Assembly: GCF_038396785.1 (NCBI RefSeq)
Contig: NZ_CP151087.1
Location: 2,852,001-2,916,000, forward strand
Direction: 5' to 3'
Source of the DNA: Sphingobacterium thalpophilum
GTDB lineage: Bacteria > Bacteroidota > Bacteroidia > Sphingobacteriales > Sphingobacteriaceae
Length of the DNA stretch: 64,000 nt
The notes under the pieces were generated by a model that saw only the letters and a list, made by a program, of their open reading frames with translations, searched no databases and was not told where the DNA came from. Made by a program: the position numbers and the translations under genes. This document shows, one piece after another, positions 37,761 through 49,934 of this stretch. The stretch's first letter is position 1. Every line of letters begins with the position of its first letter.

Positions 37761-37829
37761 GGATCAAGCTGAATTCTTGGGGGGAATGTCAAAAATTTCT
37801 TAGTTTAGCATCCTTAATACAGATATCCC

Positions 37830-38183
37830 TTGCAAGAAGCCGAACGTAAATTACTGTCCCTATTGATGCCCGAAGGGCTATTGGAATACTTTCAGATTTT
37901 AGAAGTCGATCAGGTTGACAATCAGCTCCACATTTATTTAGATGAGCTTAATATTGCTCCGACAGGCTATCAGAACAGCAAGTTGGAGTCAAAGGGCTTC
38001 ATGCCTTCCACTGAGATTTCAGACTTTCCCATTCGAGGCCAGAAAGTTACGCTACATATCCGCCGTCGTCGCTGGACGGTCCTGGATACCGGAGAGATCA
38101 TCACAAGAGATTGGAATCTGGTGCGTGAGGGTGCTCGAATGACTACGGAATTCGGGCTTTTTTTAAAGAAGATATTTGGATAA
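37830..38183 (+). CDS. ISAon1-type transposase, N-terminal ORF
   Basis: 117 aa from a TTG start (a TAA lies five codons upstream, no ATG available). It resembles the N-terminal region protein of ISAon1 transposases: LLEYFQILEVDQVDNQLHIYLDE, FPIRGQKVTLHIRRRRW, TGEIITRDWNLVREGARMTTEF. Likely a DNA-binding part. It ends at 38183, overlapping the frame of the second ORF, which opens at 38167. Confidence 0.85.
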   Translation: MQEAERKLLSLLMPEGLLEYFQILEVDQVDNQLHIYLDELNIAPTGYQNSKLESKGFMPSTEISDFPIRGQKVTLHIRRRRWTVLDTGEIITRDWNLVREGARMTTEFGLFLKKIFG

Positions 38184-39159
38184 TCATCCTGTAAGCGCCC
38201 AATTGGTAGGTCTGTTCTTCCAAATGGACGGTAAGCAACTACAGGATCAATACAAGAACCATCTCAGTGACTTCCAGGACTGGGACCAAAAGCCACACGC
38301 AGAGCAATGGACCCTTTTTCCTGATAACATATCGGAACACCTGAGCATCGATGAGACCAGCTTTAGCAACGGTGAACTTTACACGATCGTAAGCAGTAAA
38401 TCAGCAAAGGGCAGGAAGGGAACCATATTGGCTACCATAAGAGGGACAAAGGCGGAAGATATTATTGCTGTATTAGAGCGCATTCCACTTAAACTAAGGA
38501 ACAAAGTTAGGGAAGTAACGATGGATATGGCCCCCAATATGGCAAAGGCTATCCGTAGGTGTTTCAGAAATGCCAGAAGGGTTATCGATCGGTTTCATGT
38601 ACAAAAACTTGCTTATGATGCTGTTCAGGAACTCCGTATCAAATACCGATGGGAAGTCTTAGATGCAGAAAGCAAAAAAATAATGGAATCGCGAAAACGG
38701 GGTATCCCATATGACCCCGAGTTGTTGCCTAATGGTGATACGCTCAAACAGCTATTAGCTAGGTCGAGACACCTCCTGTTCAAGCATCCAAGTCGATGGT
38801 CGGAAAGCCAAAAACGCCGTGCAGAACTGCTGTTCATCAGGTTTCCCAAGCTAAAACAGGCTTATGATCTTGGAGTTGCCTTAGGTGACATCTTCAATAA
38901 ATGCAGGGATAAAAAAGTTGCTTTCACAAAGTTAGGACTGTGGCACAACCAGGTTGAGAACGCGGGTATTGCTTCATTCGAGAGTGTCGCAAGATCCATT
39001 GCAGCACATCATCAATACATTCTCCACTACTTCGACAATAGAAGCACCAATGCATCCGCAGAGTCCTTCAATGCAAAACTCAAAGCTTTCAGGAGCGTCT
39101 TCCGTGGAGTAAGGGATACAACATTCTTCCTGTACAGAGTGATGAAATTGTATGCTTAA
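38176..39159 (+). CDS. ISL3-family DDE transposase, C-terminal ORF
   Basis: 327 aa in the +1 frame relative to the first ORF; the frame opens at 38167 and the only nearby start is TTG 38176. RNase H-like catalytic segments: LSIDETSFSNGELYTIV (first Asp), VTMDMAPNMAKAIRRCFRNA and VIDRFHVQKLAYDAV (second Asp region), and NASAESFNAKLKAFR (catalytic Glu). It is made either by a +1 frameshift within the 17-base overlap or by re-initiation. All catalytic residues are present, so it may be active. Confidence 0.9.
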   Translation: MDNHPVSAQLVGLFFQMDGKQLQDQYKNHLSDFQDWDQKPHAEQWTLFPDNISEHLSIDETSFSNGELYTIVSSKSAKGRKGTILATIRGTKAEDIIAVLERIPLKLRNKVREVTMDMAPNMAKAIRRCFRNARRVIDRFHVQKLAYDAVQELRIKYRWEVLDAESKKIMESRKRGIPYDPELLPNGDTLKQLLARSRHLLFKHPSRWSESQKRRAELLFIRFPKLKQAYDLGVALGDIFNKCRDKKVAFTKLGLWHNQVENAGIASFESVARSIAAHHQYILHYFDNRSTNASAESFNAKLKAFRSVFRGVRDTTFFLYRVMKLYA

Positions 39160-39192
39160 AAATGATTACCCCCCAAACTTTCGGTATGATCC

Positions 39193-39200
39193 AATGCTTG
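39193..39200. repeat. Right target-site duplication of the IS
   Basis: AATGCTTG, identical to 37753-37760. Confidence 0.93.
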
Positions 39201-39438
39201 ATCTGTTCAATCAATTCAGCTGTACTGGCATTTTGGGCTGTGATCCAAGGCCTATCTTTCGGATGATACACATTTGGGAGACTCTTCACGCAAACCGCAG
39301 CATGTGCACAGCGTTCAGGTATCCAAAGAACGGTTATCTCTCCATTTGGATGTGGATATCTAACTATTTTTTCCATAATTCCATCTCTCTTTAGCAATTT
39401 ATATTTTAAGAACTAATAACGATAAGAACAATTTTGTT

Positions 39439-40680
39439 TTAAGAATTGGCTTTTCGCTTTTTAATCATACTGCTCACCCGGTAGATCATAAAAATACCGA
39501 TGATAGAGAGCAGAATCACACTCATCCCTAATGTAGGATAATGTTCCAAGGGGCTTTCTTTTGTTTCTTGAACAATGATTACACCTGCTAGCGAAGCTGC
39601 CACACCTCCTGCCAGCTGCTGCAACGATGAACTGATACTCATAAATGCACCCCGATCTTTCATCTCCGGAACAGCCGTGATCAAAGCGGAAGAAGGCGTC
39701 ATCCGACTTAAAATGCCCGCCATCATTAAAATGTTTAAGATAACAACAATATAAAATGGAGTAACGCCTAGGTTCGTGTAGATAAATACGACAACCATGA
39801 GCCAAAGGGAAGCGAACGCGAAAATCTTAAACTTATCGTAACGGTCGCTCAATTTCCCGACGATAGGCATAATAATCAATGAAGCGATACCCGAAATCAT
39901 AAACAACATCGGCAGCTGCTCGTGGCTAACTTTGAGGTTATTGACTGCAAAAGCACTTCCAAAAGGCATCATCATATAACCTCCAATGGATAGCAAGGCT
40001 GTTGCAGCAAAGCCGATACGATATTCTCGCTGTGAAAAAGTCAGCCAAAGGTGCTTTAACGCAGATTGATGTTTCTGAAGACCGATATGTGCTGTAATCG
40101 GAATGAGTTTAATTGCAATGATAATGACAATAATTAAAGCCATCACGGCAATCCATAAAAAGGCACTATGCCAGCCCCAATTGTTTGCGATATACAGACC
40201 TATCGGAATGCCTAGGACCTGGCTGGCGCCAAAGCCCATCTGTACAAAGCCCATCACACGTCCACGTTGCTGAAGCGTAAAGATATCGGTGATAATAGCC
40301 ATGGAGATCGAACCAATGACTCCTCCAAAGAGGCCCGTGATAATTCGAGCAGCGACCAAAGTCCAATAATCGTTGGCAAAACTACAGCAGAAAGTTCCGA
40401 TAATAAAGCCAGAATAGAAAAAAAGCAGCAGCTTCTTTCGATCAAAACGATCGGCAAAACCCGCGGTAAGCAGCCCCGAAGCACCCGCGCTAAAAGCATA
40501 GGCCGAAACCGCAATGCCAAATTGAGCTGGTTTGAGATCGATGGCTTTCATCAGGATATCCCCCATCGGTGACATCACCATAAAATCAAGCACGACCGTA
40601 AATTGTGTCATGGCCAATAAAAAGACCACCAGTTTTTGGTATGCCGTAAAAGGCGCATTATCAAGTTTATTTATTTCCAT
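39439..40680 (-). CDS. MFS transporter (drug/sugar efflux type)
   Basis: 413 aa, 12 helices. The motif A loop between helices 2 and 3 is GFADRFDRKKLL, and its second-half copy is GKLSDRYDKFK; RIITGLFGGVIGSISMAII is helix 4. The type is a proton-coupled exporter similar to AraJ/Bcr-like proteins; substrate unknown. About 90 bases upstream of its ATG lies a 165-bp pentanucleotide repeat that may affect its expression. Confidence 0.9.
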   Translation of the reverse strand: MEINKLDNAPFTAYQKLVVFLLAMTQFTVVLDFMVMSPMGDILMKAIDLKPAQFGIAVSAYAFSAGASGLLTAGFADRFDRKKLLLFFYSGFIIGTFCCSFANDYWTLVAARIITGLFGGVIGSISMAIITDIFTLQQRGRVMGFVQMGFGASQVLGIPIGLYIANNWGWHSAFLWIAVMALIIVIIIAIKLIPITAHIGLQKHQSALKHLWLTFSQREYRIGFAATALLSIGGYMMMPFGSAFAVNNLKVSHEQLPMLFMISGIASLIIMPIVGKLSDRYDKFKIFAFASLWLMVVVFIYTNLGVTPFYIVVILNILMMAGILSRMTPSSALITAVPEMKDRGAFMSISSSLQQLAGGVAASLAGVIIVQETKESPLEHYPTLGMSVILLSIIGIFMIYRVSSMIKKRKANS

Positions 40681-40770
40681 ACTGTCCGGTTTGCCTCGGT
40701 TTAAACTGGCCTAAAAATACAGAAGTGCGCGAACATTATATGTAATAAGTTTGCAAAATTATCGCCCGAG

Positions 40771-40935
40771 ACCTTACCTTACCTTACCTTACCTTACCTT
40801 ACCTTACCTTACCTTACCTTACCTTACCTTACCTTACCTTACCTTACCTTACCTTACCTTACCTTACCTTACCTTACCTTACCTTACCTTACCTTACCTT
40901 ACCTTACCTTACCTTACCTTACCTTACCTTACCTT
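40771..40935. repeat. Perfect pentanucleotide microsatellite, (ACCTT)33
   Basis: Thirty-three uninterrupted copies of ACCTT, with a partial copy (AC) after. On the minus strand this reads AAGGT, with GG pairs every five bases. It lies upstream of the MFS gene, whose start is at 40680. A TTTTGC that could be its -33 element lies at 40757-40752, 14 bases inside. Perfect long tandem repeats like this change length readily by slippage. Confidence 0.97.
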
Positions 40936-40983
40936 ACGTAAAACGAAACGATCGCACTATTTAATCTTATCCTAGGTCGCCAA

Positions 40984-41017
40984 CAAAAAAGCCAGCACCT
41001 GTTTGACAGGTGCTGGC
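40984..41017 (-). terminator. Terminator of the beta-galactosidase gene
   Basis: Perfect 10-bp stem (40991-41000 with 41008-41017), 7-base loop. The minus strand then has a run of Ts (As at 40985-40990). It is 22 bases past the stop. Confidence 0.9.
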
Positions 41018-41039
41018 TCAATATGCGATTTAAAGCAAA

Positions 41040-45477
<4,438 letters not shown>

Positions 45478-46050
45478 GTGAGTAAATTCAGTAAATCAAT
45501 CCTGCTAGAAAATGATGAGCAAATCATTGAAGGCATCAAAGACGGCAACAGCTTGGCGATAGATGCTATCTACAAGCGGTACTATCCGTCTATAAGCCAT
45601 ATGATCTTGCAAAACAATGGAAGTGAGGATGAAGCGAAAGATATTTTTCAAGAAGCTGTCATTGTGCTCTACGATAAAGTTTCCAAAGGGAACTTTGAGC
45701 TCAGCAGCAAACTTAAAACATATCTTTACTCGATTTGCAGAAGGCTTTGGCTTAAGCAACTCAATCGTGCTGGTTTTGGCAACAGTGACATTAGCGGTTA
45801 TGAAGATTCCTTATTTGAGGAAGAAGATCTACAACAGCATCAAGAACTTGAAAAGAAGTTCGACCAAATGGAACTTGCCTTAGAGAAAATGGGAGAACCT
45901 TGTAAGACAATCTTACATGATTTCTACATCTTAAACCATTCGATGCAGGACATCTGTGATAAATTTGGTTATACCAATACAGATAATGCCAAGACTCAGA
46001 AGTATAAATGCCTACAACGGCTGAAAAAAATATTTTTTTCAACAGATTAA
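45478..46050 (+). CDS. ECF-type RNA polymerase sigma factor
   Basis: 190 aa from GTG 45478. Region 2 is visible: IIEGIKDGNSLAIDAIYKRYYPSI, SEDEAKDIFQEAVIVLYDKV, LKTYLYSICRRLWLKQLNR. Region 4 is degenerate: MGEPCKTILHDFYILNHSMQDICDKFGYTN, then AKTQKYKCLQRLKKIF, a helix-turn-helix. The linker is acidic (DSLFEEEDLQQ). It starts the promoter recognition of an unknown regulon. The next gene, 15 bases on, encodes its probable membrane regulator. Confidence 0.88.
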   Translation: MSKFSKSILLENDEQIIEGIKDGNSLAIDAIYKRYYPSISHMILQNNGSEDEAKDIFQEAVIVLYDKVSKGNFELSSKLKTYLYSICRRLWLKQLNRAGFGNSDISGYEDSLFEEEDLQQHQELEKKFDQMELALEKMGEPCKTILHDFYILNHSMQDICDKFGYTNTDNAKTQKYKCLQRLKKIFFSTD

Positions 46051-46065
46051 AATTAGTGTAACACC

Positions 46066-47181
46066 ATGGGAACAATGAATCAAAAAGAATTTTTCGAATT
46101 AGCAGACCAGTATCTTCGCGACGAATTATCGGCCGAAGAAAAAGCTGCATTTGAATCTTTTTGTGCTGATCAGCCCTCCTATGCTGCCCAATTACAACAA
46201 CACTGCGCATTTGTTGCCAATATGAAAGAAACCAGTCAACGGCTGGATTTCAAAAATGCTTTAGCACAATCAGCAAAAGAATACCATAAAACCCAAAACA
46301 AACCCGCAAAGGTAGTTCCTATAAAACAATCAGCGGTAATTTCACTTTGGGAACGCATCAAAGCAAGTTCTTTAGTGGCTGCAATGGTAGCGGTATTTGC
46401 AGTATTTGGCACATTATGGCTGAGCGGTTATTACAGCAACCTCGAGAAAGCATCTTCCGATTACAGTGCATTACGTAGAGACATGAACAATGTCAAAAAG
46501 AACGTCAACGCACACAACGCTGCTATCAGGGATATCAATGACAAAAAATTTGTAAAAGGTACCGAAAGCCAGTTTGGTGCAACAGGATTTATGTTGACGA
46601 CAGATGGCTATGTCGTCACCAATTACCATGTCATTAGCGGGGCTGATTCGATCTATTTACAAAATAGTAAAGGCGAATCGTATAAAGCACAAATCGTACA
46701 CACCGATCCAAGCAAAGACTTGGCTATCTTATACATCGCAGATAAGACCTTTAAGAAAGCTAAAAGCTTACCTTACACGTTCAAAACGTCGACTTCAGAT
46801 CTTGGTGAAGATATTTATACGATCGGGTTTCCTCGGGACGAAGCAGTATATGGTCAGGGATACCTAAGTTCATCAACAGGTTATGCCGGTGATACCATCG
46901 CTTATCAGATCTCCGTACCTGTCAATCCAGGTAACAGTGGCGGTCCGGTATTGGATAGCAGAGGTAATGTGATTGGTATTATTTCCGGAAAACAACGTGG
47001 CATAGATGGTGCCGCCTTTGCAATCAAAACGAAATCAATCTTGAACGCCTTAGCGGACATACCAAGTGATTCACTGGTTACCGGTCTTAAGATCAACAAA
47101 AAGAATAGCTTGGCAGGTTTACCAAGAACAGAACAAATCAAGAAAATGCAAGACTATATCTACATGGTTAAAGTCTATTAG
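46066..47181 (+). CDS. Anti-sigma-like domain fused through one membrane helix to an HtrA-type serine protease
   Basis: 371 aa. Residues 1-60 resemble the helical N-terminus of anti-sigma factors (ADQYLRDELSAEEKAAFESF), but the zinc ligands HxxxCxxC are missing. One transmembrane helix lies at about 102-120 (SLVAAMVAVFAVFGTLWLSG), then a short coiled coil (122-160). A trypsin-like domain (165-335) has triad His188 (TNYHVISGAD), Asp218 (SKDLAILYI) and Ser291 (NPGNSGGPV). There is no PDZ domain. Topology predicts the anti-sigma part inside and the protease in the periplasm. It lies 15 bases after the sigma gene, so the two are probably one signalling unit. Regulation of the sigma by this protein is inferred. 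Confidence 0.87.
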   Translation: MGTMNQKEFFELADQYLRDELSAEEKAAFESFCADQPSYAAQLQQHCAFVANMKETSQRLDFKNALAQSAKEYHKTQNKPAKVVPIKQSAVISLWERIKASSLVAAMVAVFAVFGTLWLSGYYSNLEKASSDYSALRRDMNNVKKNVNAHNAAIRDINDKKFVKGTESQFGATGFMLTTDGYVVTNYHVISGADSIYLQNSKGESYKAQIVHTDPSKDLAILYIADKTFKKAKSLPYTFKTSTSDLGEDIYTIGFPRDEAVYGQGYLSSSTGYAGDTIAYQISVPVNPGNSGGPVLDSRGNVIGIISGKQRGIDGAAFAIKTKSILNALADIPSDSLVTGLKINKKNSLAGLPRTEQIKKMQDYIYMVKVY

Positions 47182-47199
47182 GAGGCATTTAGAACTTAT

Positions 47200-47235
47200 A
47201 AAAAAGGCAACGTTTTTCAACGTTGCCTTTTTTTG
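47200..47235. terminator. Bidirectional terminator between the protease and peroxiredoxin genes
   Basis: Stem 47201-47214 with 47219-47232 (14 bp), 4-base loop, A-run on the left and T-run on the right. Serves both convergent genes. Confidence 0.9.
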
Positions 47236-47260
47236 TTCTTTAATTCCAAGGGCTTACTCC

Positions 47261-47896
47261 CTATAGATTAGGCTGTGGCGTCGTTCTCAAATACGGTTTG
47301 ATCTCTTTGAAGCCTTTTGGAAATTTAGCAGGAATATCTTCTGTCTTGATCGCTGGCACAACAATAACATCTTCACCATGCTTCCAGTCAGCGGGCGTAG
47401 CGACTTGATAATCGGCAGTTAACTGTAAAGAATCAATGACCCGTAAAATTTCATCAAAATTACGACCTGTTGATGCTGGATAGGTCAGCGTCAATTTGAT
47501 CTTTTTGTCAGGACCGATAATAAATACGGAACGTACGGTCGCTGTTGCGGAAGCATTTGGGTGGATCATATCGTACAATTCGGATACATGATGATCTTCA
47601 TCAGCAATAACCGGAAAATTCACTTCGGTATTTTGCGTTTCATTGATATCCTTAATCCAATTCAAGTGATCGTTTACATTATCGACGCTTAGCGCAATGG
47701 CCTTCACACCCCTCTTGTCAAATTCAGATTTCAATTTTGCCGTACGGCCCAACTCTGTAGTACATACCGGCGTATAATCTGACGGGTGCGAAAAGAAAAC
47801 GACCCAGCTATCTTTGATATAATCGTGAAAGTCTATTTCACCAATGGTTGTTTGCGCTTTGAAATTTGGCGCTTCATCCCCTAATCTTAAACTCAT
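47261..47896 (-). CDS. 1-Cys peroxiredoxin (Prx6 type)
   Basis: 211 aa, reduces peroxides. The peroxidatic Cys45 is in SHPSDYTPVCTTELG and is the only Cys in the protein. The C-terminal extension GRNFDEILRVIDSLQLTADY, then PADWKHGEDVIVVP, is the Prx6 pattern. The reductant partner is not shown. A good promoter is visible upstream. Confidence 0.95.
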   Translation of the reverse strand: MSLRLGDEAPNFKAQTTIGEIDFHDYIKDSWVVFFSHPSDYTPVCTTELGRTAKLKSEFDKRGVKAIALSVDNVNDHLNWIKDINETQNTEVNFPVIADEDHHVSELYDMIHPNASATATVRSVFIIGPDKKIKLTLTYPASTGRNFDEILRVIDSLQLTADYQVATPADWKHGEDVIVVPAIKTEDIPAKFPKGFKEIKPYLRTTPQPNL

Positions 47897-48309
47897 AATC
47901 TTATTTTTTAAATGTGTTTAAATTATATAGTCTACAAATATAGTAGATTAAATTTAGCAAACAAGTAATTCTTCAATTTTTTAAATTGAAATGAAAAAAC
48001 TAAACTTAATCCAATTGAAAGTAGGGATTTTACAATTATAAACAAAATGAAAACCAACATGCCCCTTGCTACTTGTCCGCCCTACCCTGGCCATTACTTT
48101 CCAAAATGCTTATAATGATTAGCTCAAGTAGTTTAAAAAGTAATTTGCTATATTACTATGCTTGCATAATATATATTTTGTATATTTGAGTATGTTGGTA
48201 CACCGAGCTCATAAAATGATTGTGAGTTGGGAGGAAACTTTTTGACAGCAAACCTTATTATATAGACGTTATCGGCTTGGTAACTGATGAACCAAAAAAC
48301 TGAAATGCC
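47897..48309. other. Divergent intergenic region, peroxiredoxin / acyl-CoA dehydrogenase
   Basis: 413 bases. The peroxiredoxin promoter is at the left. TATATTTG at 48181-48188 on the plus strand matches a -7 element, leaving an untranslated leader of about 115 bases before the acyl-CoA dehydrogenase ATG. The leader is GC-richer than its surroundings and can fold weakly (CTCA/TGAG around 48206-48224), but I recognise no riboswitch. Confidence 0.5.
47935..47964 (-). promoter_or_regulatory. Promoter of the peroxiredoxin gene
   Basis: On the minus strand TTG (47964-47962), 19 bases, TATATTTG (47942-47935): an exact match. The ATG is 38 bases downstream. Confidence 0.8.
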
Positions 48310-49446
48310 ATGAATTTTGAATTAAGCGAAGAGCATAAAATGATCCGCGACGCAGCGCGGGAATTTGCCCAGGAGCTAAAGGCTGGGGCAATCGAGCGCG
48401 ATGAAGCCGCAAAATTTCCAACAGATTTTGTCAAGCAAATGGGCGAACTAGGGTTTATGGGTATCATGACCCCCGAAGCTTATGGCGGAGCTGGAATGGA
48501 TACGTTGGCCTATGTTCTTGTGCTCGAAGAAATTGCCAAAATTGATGCCTCAGCGGCCGTTATCGTATCCGCCCACAATTCCCTGGTATTATATGGACTC
48601 AATGCTTATGGTACAGAGGAACAAAAACAAAAGTACCTGATTCCTTTAGCGAAAGGTGAAAAACTTGGTGCTTTTGCGTTGTCAGAACCTGAAGCTGGTT
48701 CGGACGCCTCCTCACAGCATACCACCGCCGAAGATAAAGGGGATCACTATCTCCTAAATGGTACAAAAAATTGGATCACCAATGGTGGCCATGCCGATAT
48801 CTATCTTGTCATTGCACAGACACACCCTGAAAAAGGTCACAAAGGAATCAATGTATTGATCGTTGAAAAAGGGCTGCCGGGATTTACTATAGGTCCCAAA
48901 GAAAACAAATTGGGTATCCGTAGTTCCGATACCCATTCACTTCTATTTTCTGACGTTCAGGTTCCCAAGGAAAACCGTATCGGAGAAGATGGCTTCGGAT
49001 TTAAATTTGCGATGAAAACACTCGATGGCGGTCGCATTGGGATTGCGGCACAGGCCTTAGGAATTGCTGCGGGTGCCTATGACCTTGCTTTGGCTTACTC
49101 AAAAGAACGAAAGACCTTTGGAAAACCGATTTCGGACCATCAGGCCATACAGTTTAAATTGGCCGACATGGAAGTTGATATCGAGGCGGCTCGACTTTTG
49201 ACGTATAAAGCTGCCTGGACGAAAGACCAGGGGCTTCCTTACGGTAAAGAAGCTGCCATGGCCAAACTGCATGCGTCTGAAGTTGCCATGAAACACACTG
49301 TCGAAGCTGTACAGATCCACGGTGGCTACGGTTACGTAAAAGAATATCATGTCGAAAGGTTAATGCGCGACGCAAAAATCACGCAAATATATGAGGGAAC
49401 TTCTGAGATCCAACGTCTGGTGATTGCCCGTGAGATCCTTCGCTAA
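48310..49446 (+). CDS. Acyl-CoA dehydrogenase
   Basis: 378 aa FAD enzyme introducing the alpha-beta double bond in acyl-CoA. Seen: [13 protein letters not shown] (FAD/substrate loop), [33 protein letters not shown], the helical C-terminus [23 protein letters not shown], and the catalytic Glu in [18 protein letters not shown]. Short-chain (butyryl-CoA) type is likely. No other beta-oxidation genes are adjacent. Confidence 0.94.
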   Translation: MNFELSEEHKMIRDAAREFAQELKAGAIERDEAAKFPTDFVKQMGELGFMGIMTPEAYGGAGMDTLAYVLVLEEIAKIDASAAVIVSAHNSLVLYGLNAYGTEEQKQKYLIPLAKGEKLGAFALSEPEAGSDASSQHTTAEDKGDHYLLNGTKNWITNGGHADIYLVIAQTHPEKGHKGINVLIVEKGLPGFTIGPKENKLGIRSSDTHSLLFSDVQVPKENRIGEDGFGFKFAMKTLDGGRIGIAAQALGIAAGAYDLALAYSKERKTFGKPISDHQAIQFKLADMEVDIEAARLLTYKAAWTKDQGLPYGKEAAMAKLHASEVAMKHTVEAVQIHGGYGYVKEYHVERLMRDAKITQIYEGTSEIQRLVIAREILR

Positions 49447-49513
49447 GCTGTCCGTCATGCAATGAACCCAAAAAGTTAAACACTTTTTTAGGGCTTTGCA
49501 TGACGGATAGCTT
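49445..49513. terminator. Large inverted repeat between convergent genes
   Basis: An 18-bp stem (49445-49462 with 49496-49513, one G-U pair) encloses a second stem (CCCAAAAAGT with ACTTTTT...GGG). It starts within the acyl-CoA dehydrogenase stop codon. It probably ends both convergent transcripts, but is longer than usual. Confidence 0.65.
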
Positions 49514-49520
49514 TATTAAT

Positions 49521-49925
49521 CTAAAGACTCTTCAATTTGTTATCGATCATAGCAAGATATTGATAATCCTGAAAGGCAAAGCTCGCCGTTTCAGCCATCG
49601 CCAGATTCAAAATAAACTTTGCTTTACGAAGTAAATTCTCCTGATTGCCATCTGTAGCATTCAACCCATCAAATAACAACGTTAAAGCCAATGGATGTAG
49701 TTGCTGAATTTGAAGATCTGTTTTGAGATATGCCGAAAGTTCATTTTCGGAGAGATTTAAAAAATAGGTCCTACTCTTTTCGAAGAATTTCTCATAAGCA
49801 TCTTCAAACACTGCTGGATCAGTCGGCTCCGTAAAAGCATCATGCCCTTCTGTCCATATGCGAAGAAATTTACCAATTTCTTCGATCCAATTCATCAATA
49901 CATCTTTCTTAAAACTTAATCCCAT
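49521..49925 (-). CDS. Small hypothetical protein in the pro operon
   Basis: 134 aa, acidic, helical, no signal peptide or membrane segment. Seen: MNWIEEIGKFLRIWTEGHDAF near the start, AYEKFFEKSRTYFLNLSENELSAY and LHPLALTLLFDGLNA. Not recognised. It starts 9 bases after proA stops; ATG 49895 is an alternative. The tight spacing suggests co-transcription with proBA, but its job is unknown. Confidence 0.75.
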   Translation of the reverse strand: MGLSFKKDVLMNWIEEIGKFLRIWTEGHDAFTEPTDPAVFEDAYEKFFEKSRTYFLNLSENELSAYLKTDLQIQQLHPLALTLLFDGLNATDGNQENLLRKAKFILNLAMAETASFAFQDYQYLAMIDNKLKSL

Positions 49926-49934
49926 GATCTATGC

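Larger units (their letters stand above)
37761..39192 (+). mobile_element. Complete ISL3/ISAon1-type insertion sequence, 1432 bp
   Basis: Imperfect terminal inverted repeats at 37761-37784 and 39169-39192 match at 18 of 24 positions. Both start GGATCA and end in TTGGGGGG when read inward. An 8-bp target repeat AATGCTTG flanks it. It carries two overlapping reading frames for an ISL3-type transposase. The exact empty site can be rebuilt because the interrupted gene then reads through. The intact ends and clean target repeat suggest a recent insertion. Confidence 0.93.
37715..39376 (-). pseudogene. 4Fe-4S mono-cluster (Fer4_19/YjdI-like) gene split by an insertion sequence
   Basis: The 5' part runs from ATG 39376 to the IS right end and has RCAHAAVCVKSLPNV and DRPWI, typical of the small YjdI-like divergent 4Fe-4S proteins. 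If the IS (37761-39192) and one copy of its 8-bp target repeat are removed, the frame continues as KHCPSGALQYELKK and stops at 37717-37715. This gives a normal-looking protein of about 73 aa with the third conserved Cys in CPSGAL. The last 14 codons are thus cut off by the IS. It lies 62 bases after the MFS stop in the same direction and may once have been co-transcribed with it. Confidence 0.88.

Noticed and set aside
40771..40935. Telomere-like repeat
   Set aside because: The unit (TAAGG on one strand) differs from known telomere units such as TTAGG, and it is internal on a bacterial chromosome.
40751..40975. Open frame reading LTLPY repeats through the pentamer tract
   Set aside because: A 5-base repeat without a stop stays open in all three plus frames; there is no signal, domain or start context, so it is not a gene.
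48189..48309. Riboswitch in the acyl-CoA dehydrogenase leader
   Set aside because: I compared it by eye with SAM, TPP and cobalamin core motifs and saw none; only weak pairing.
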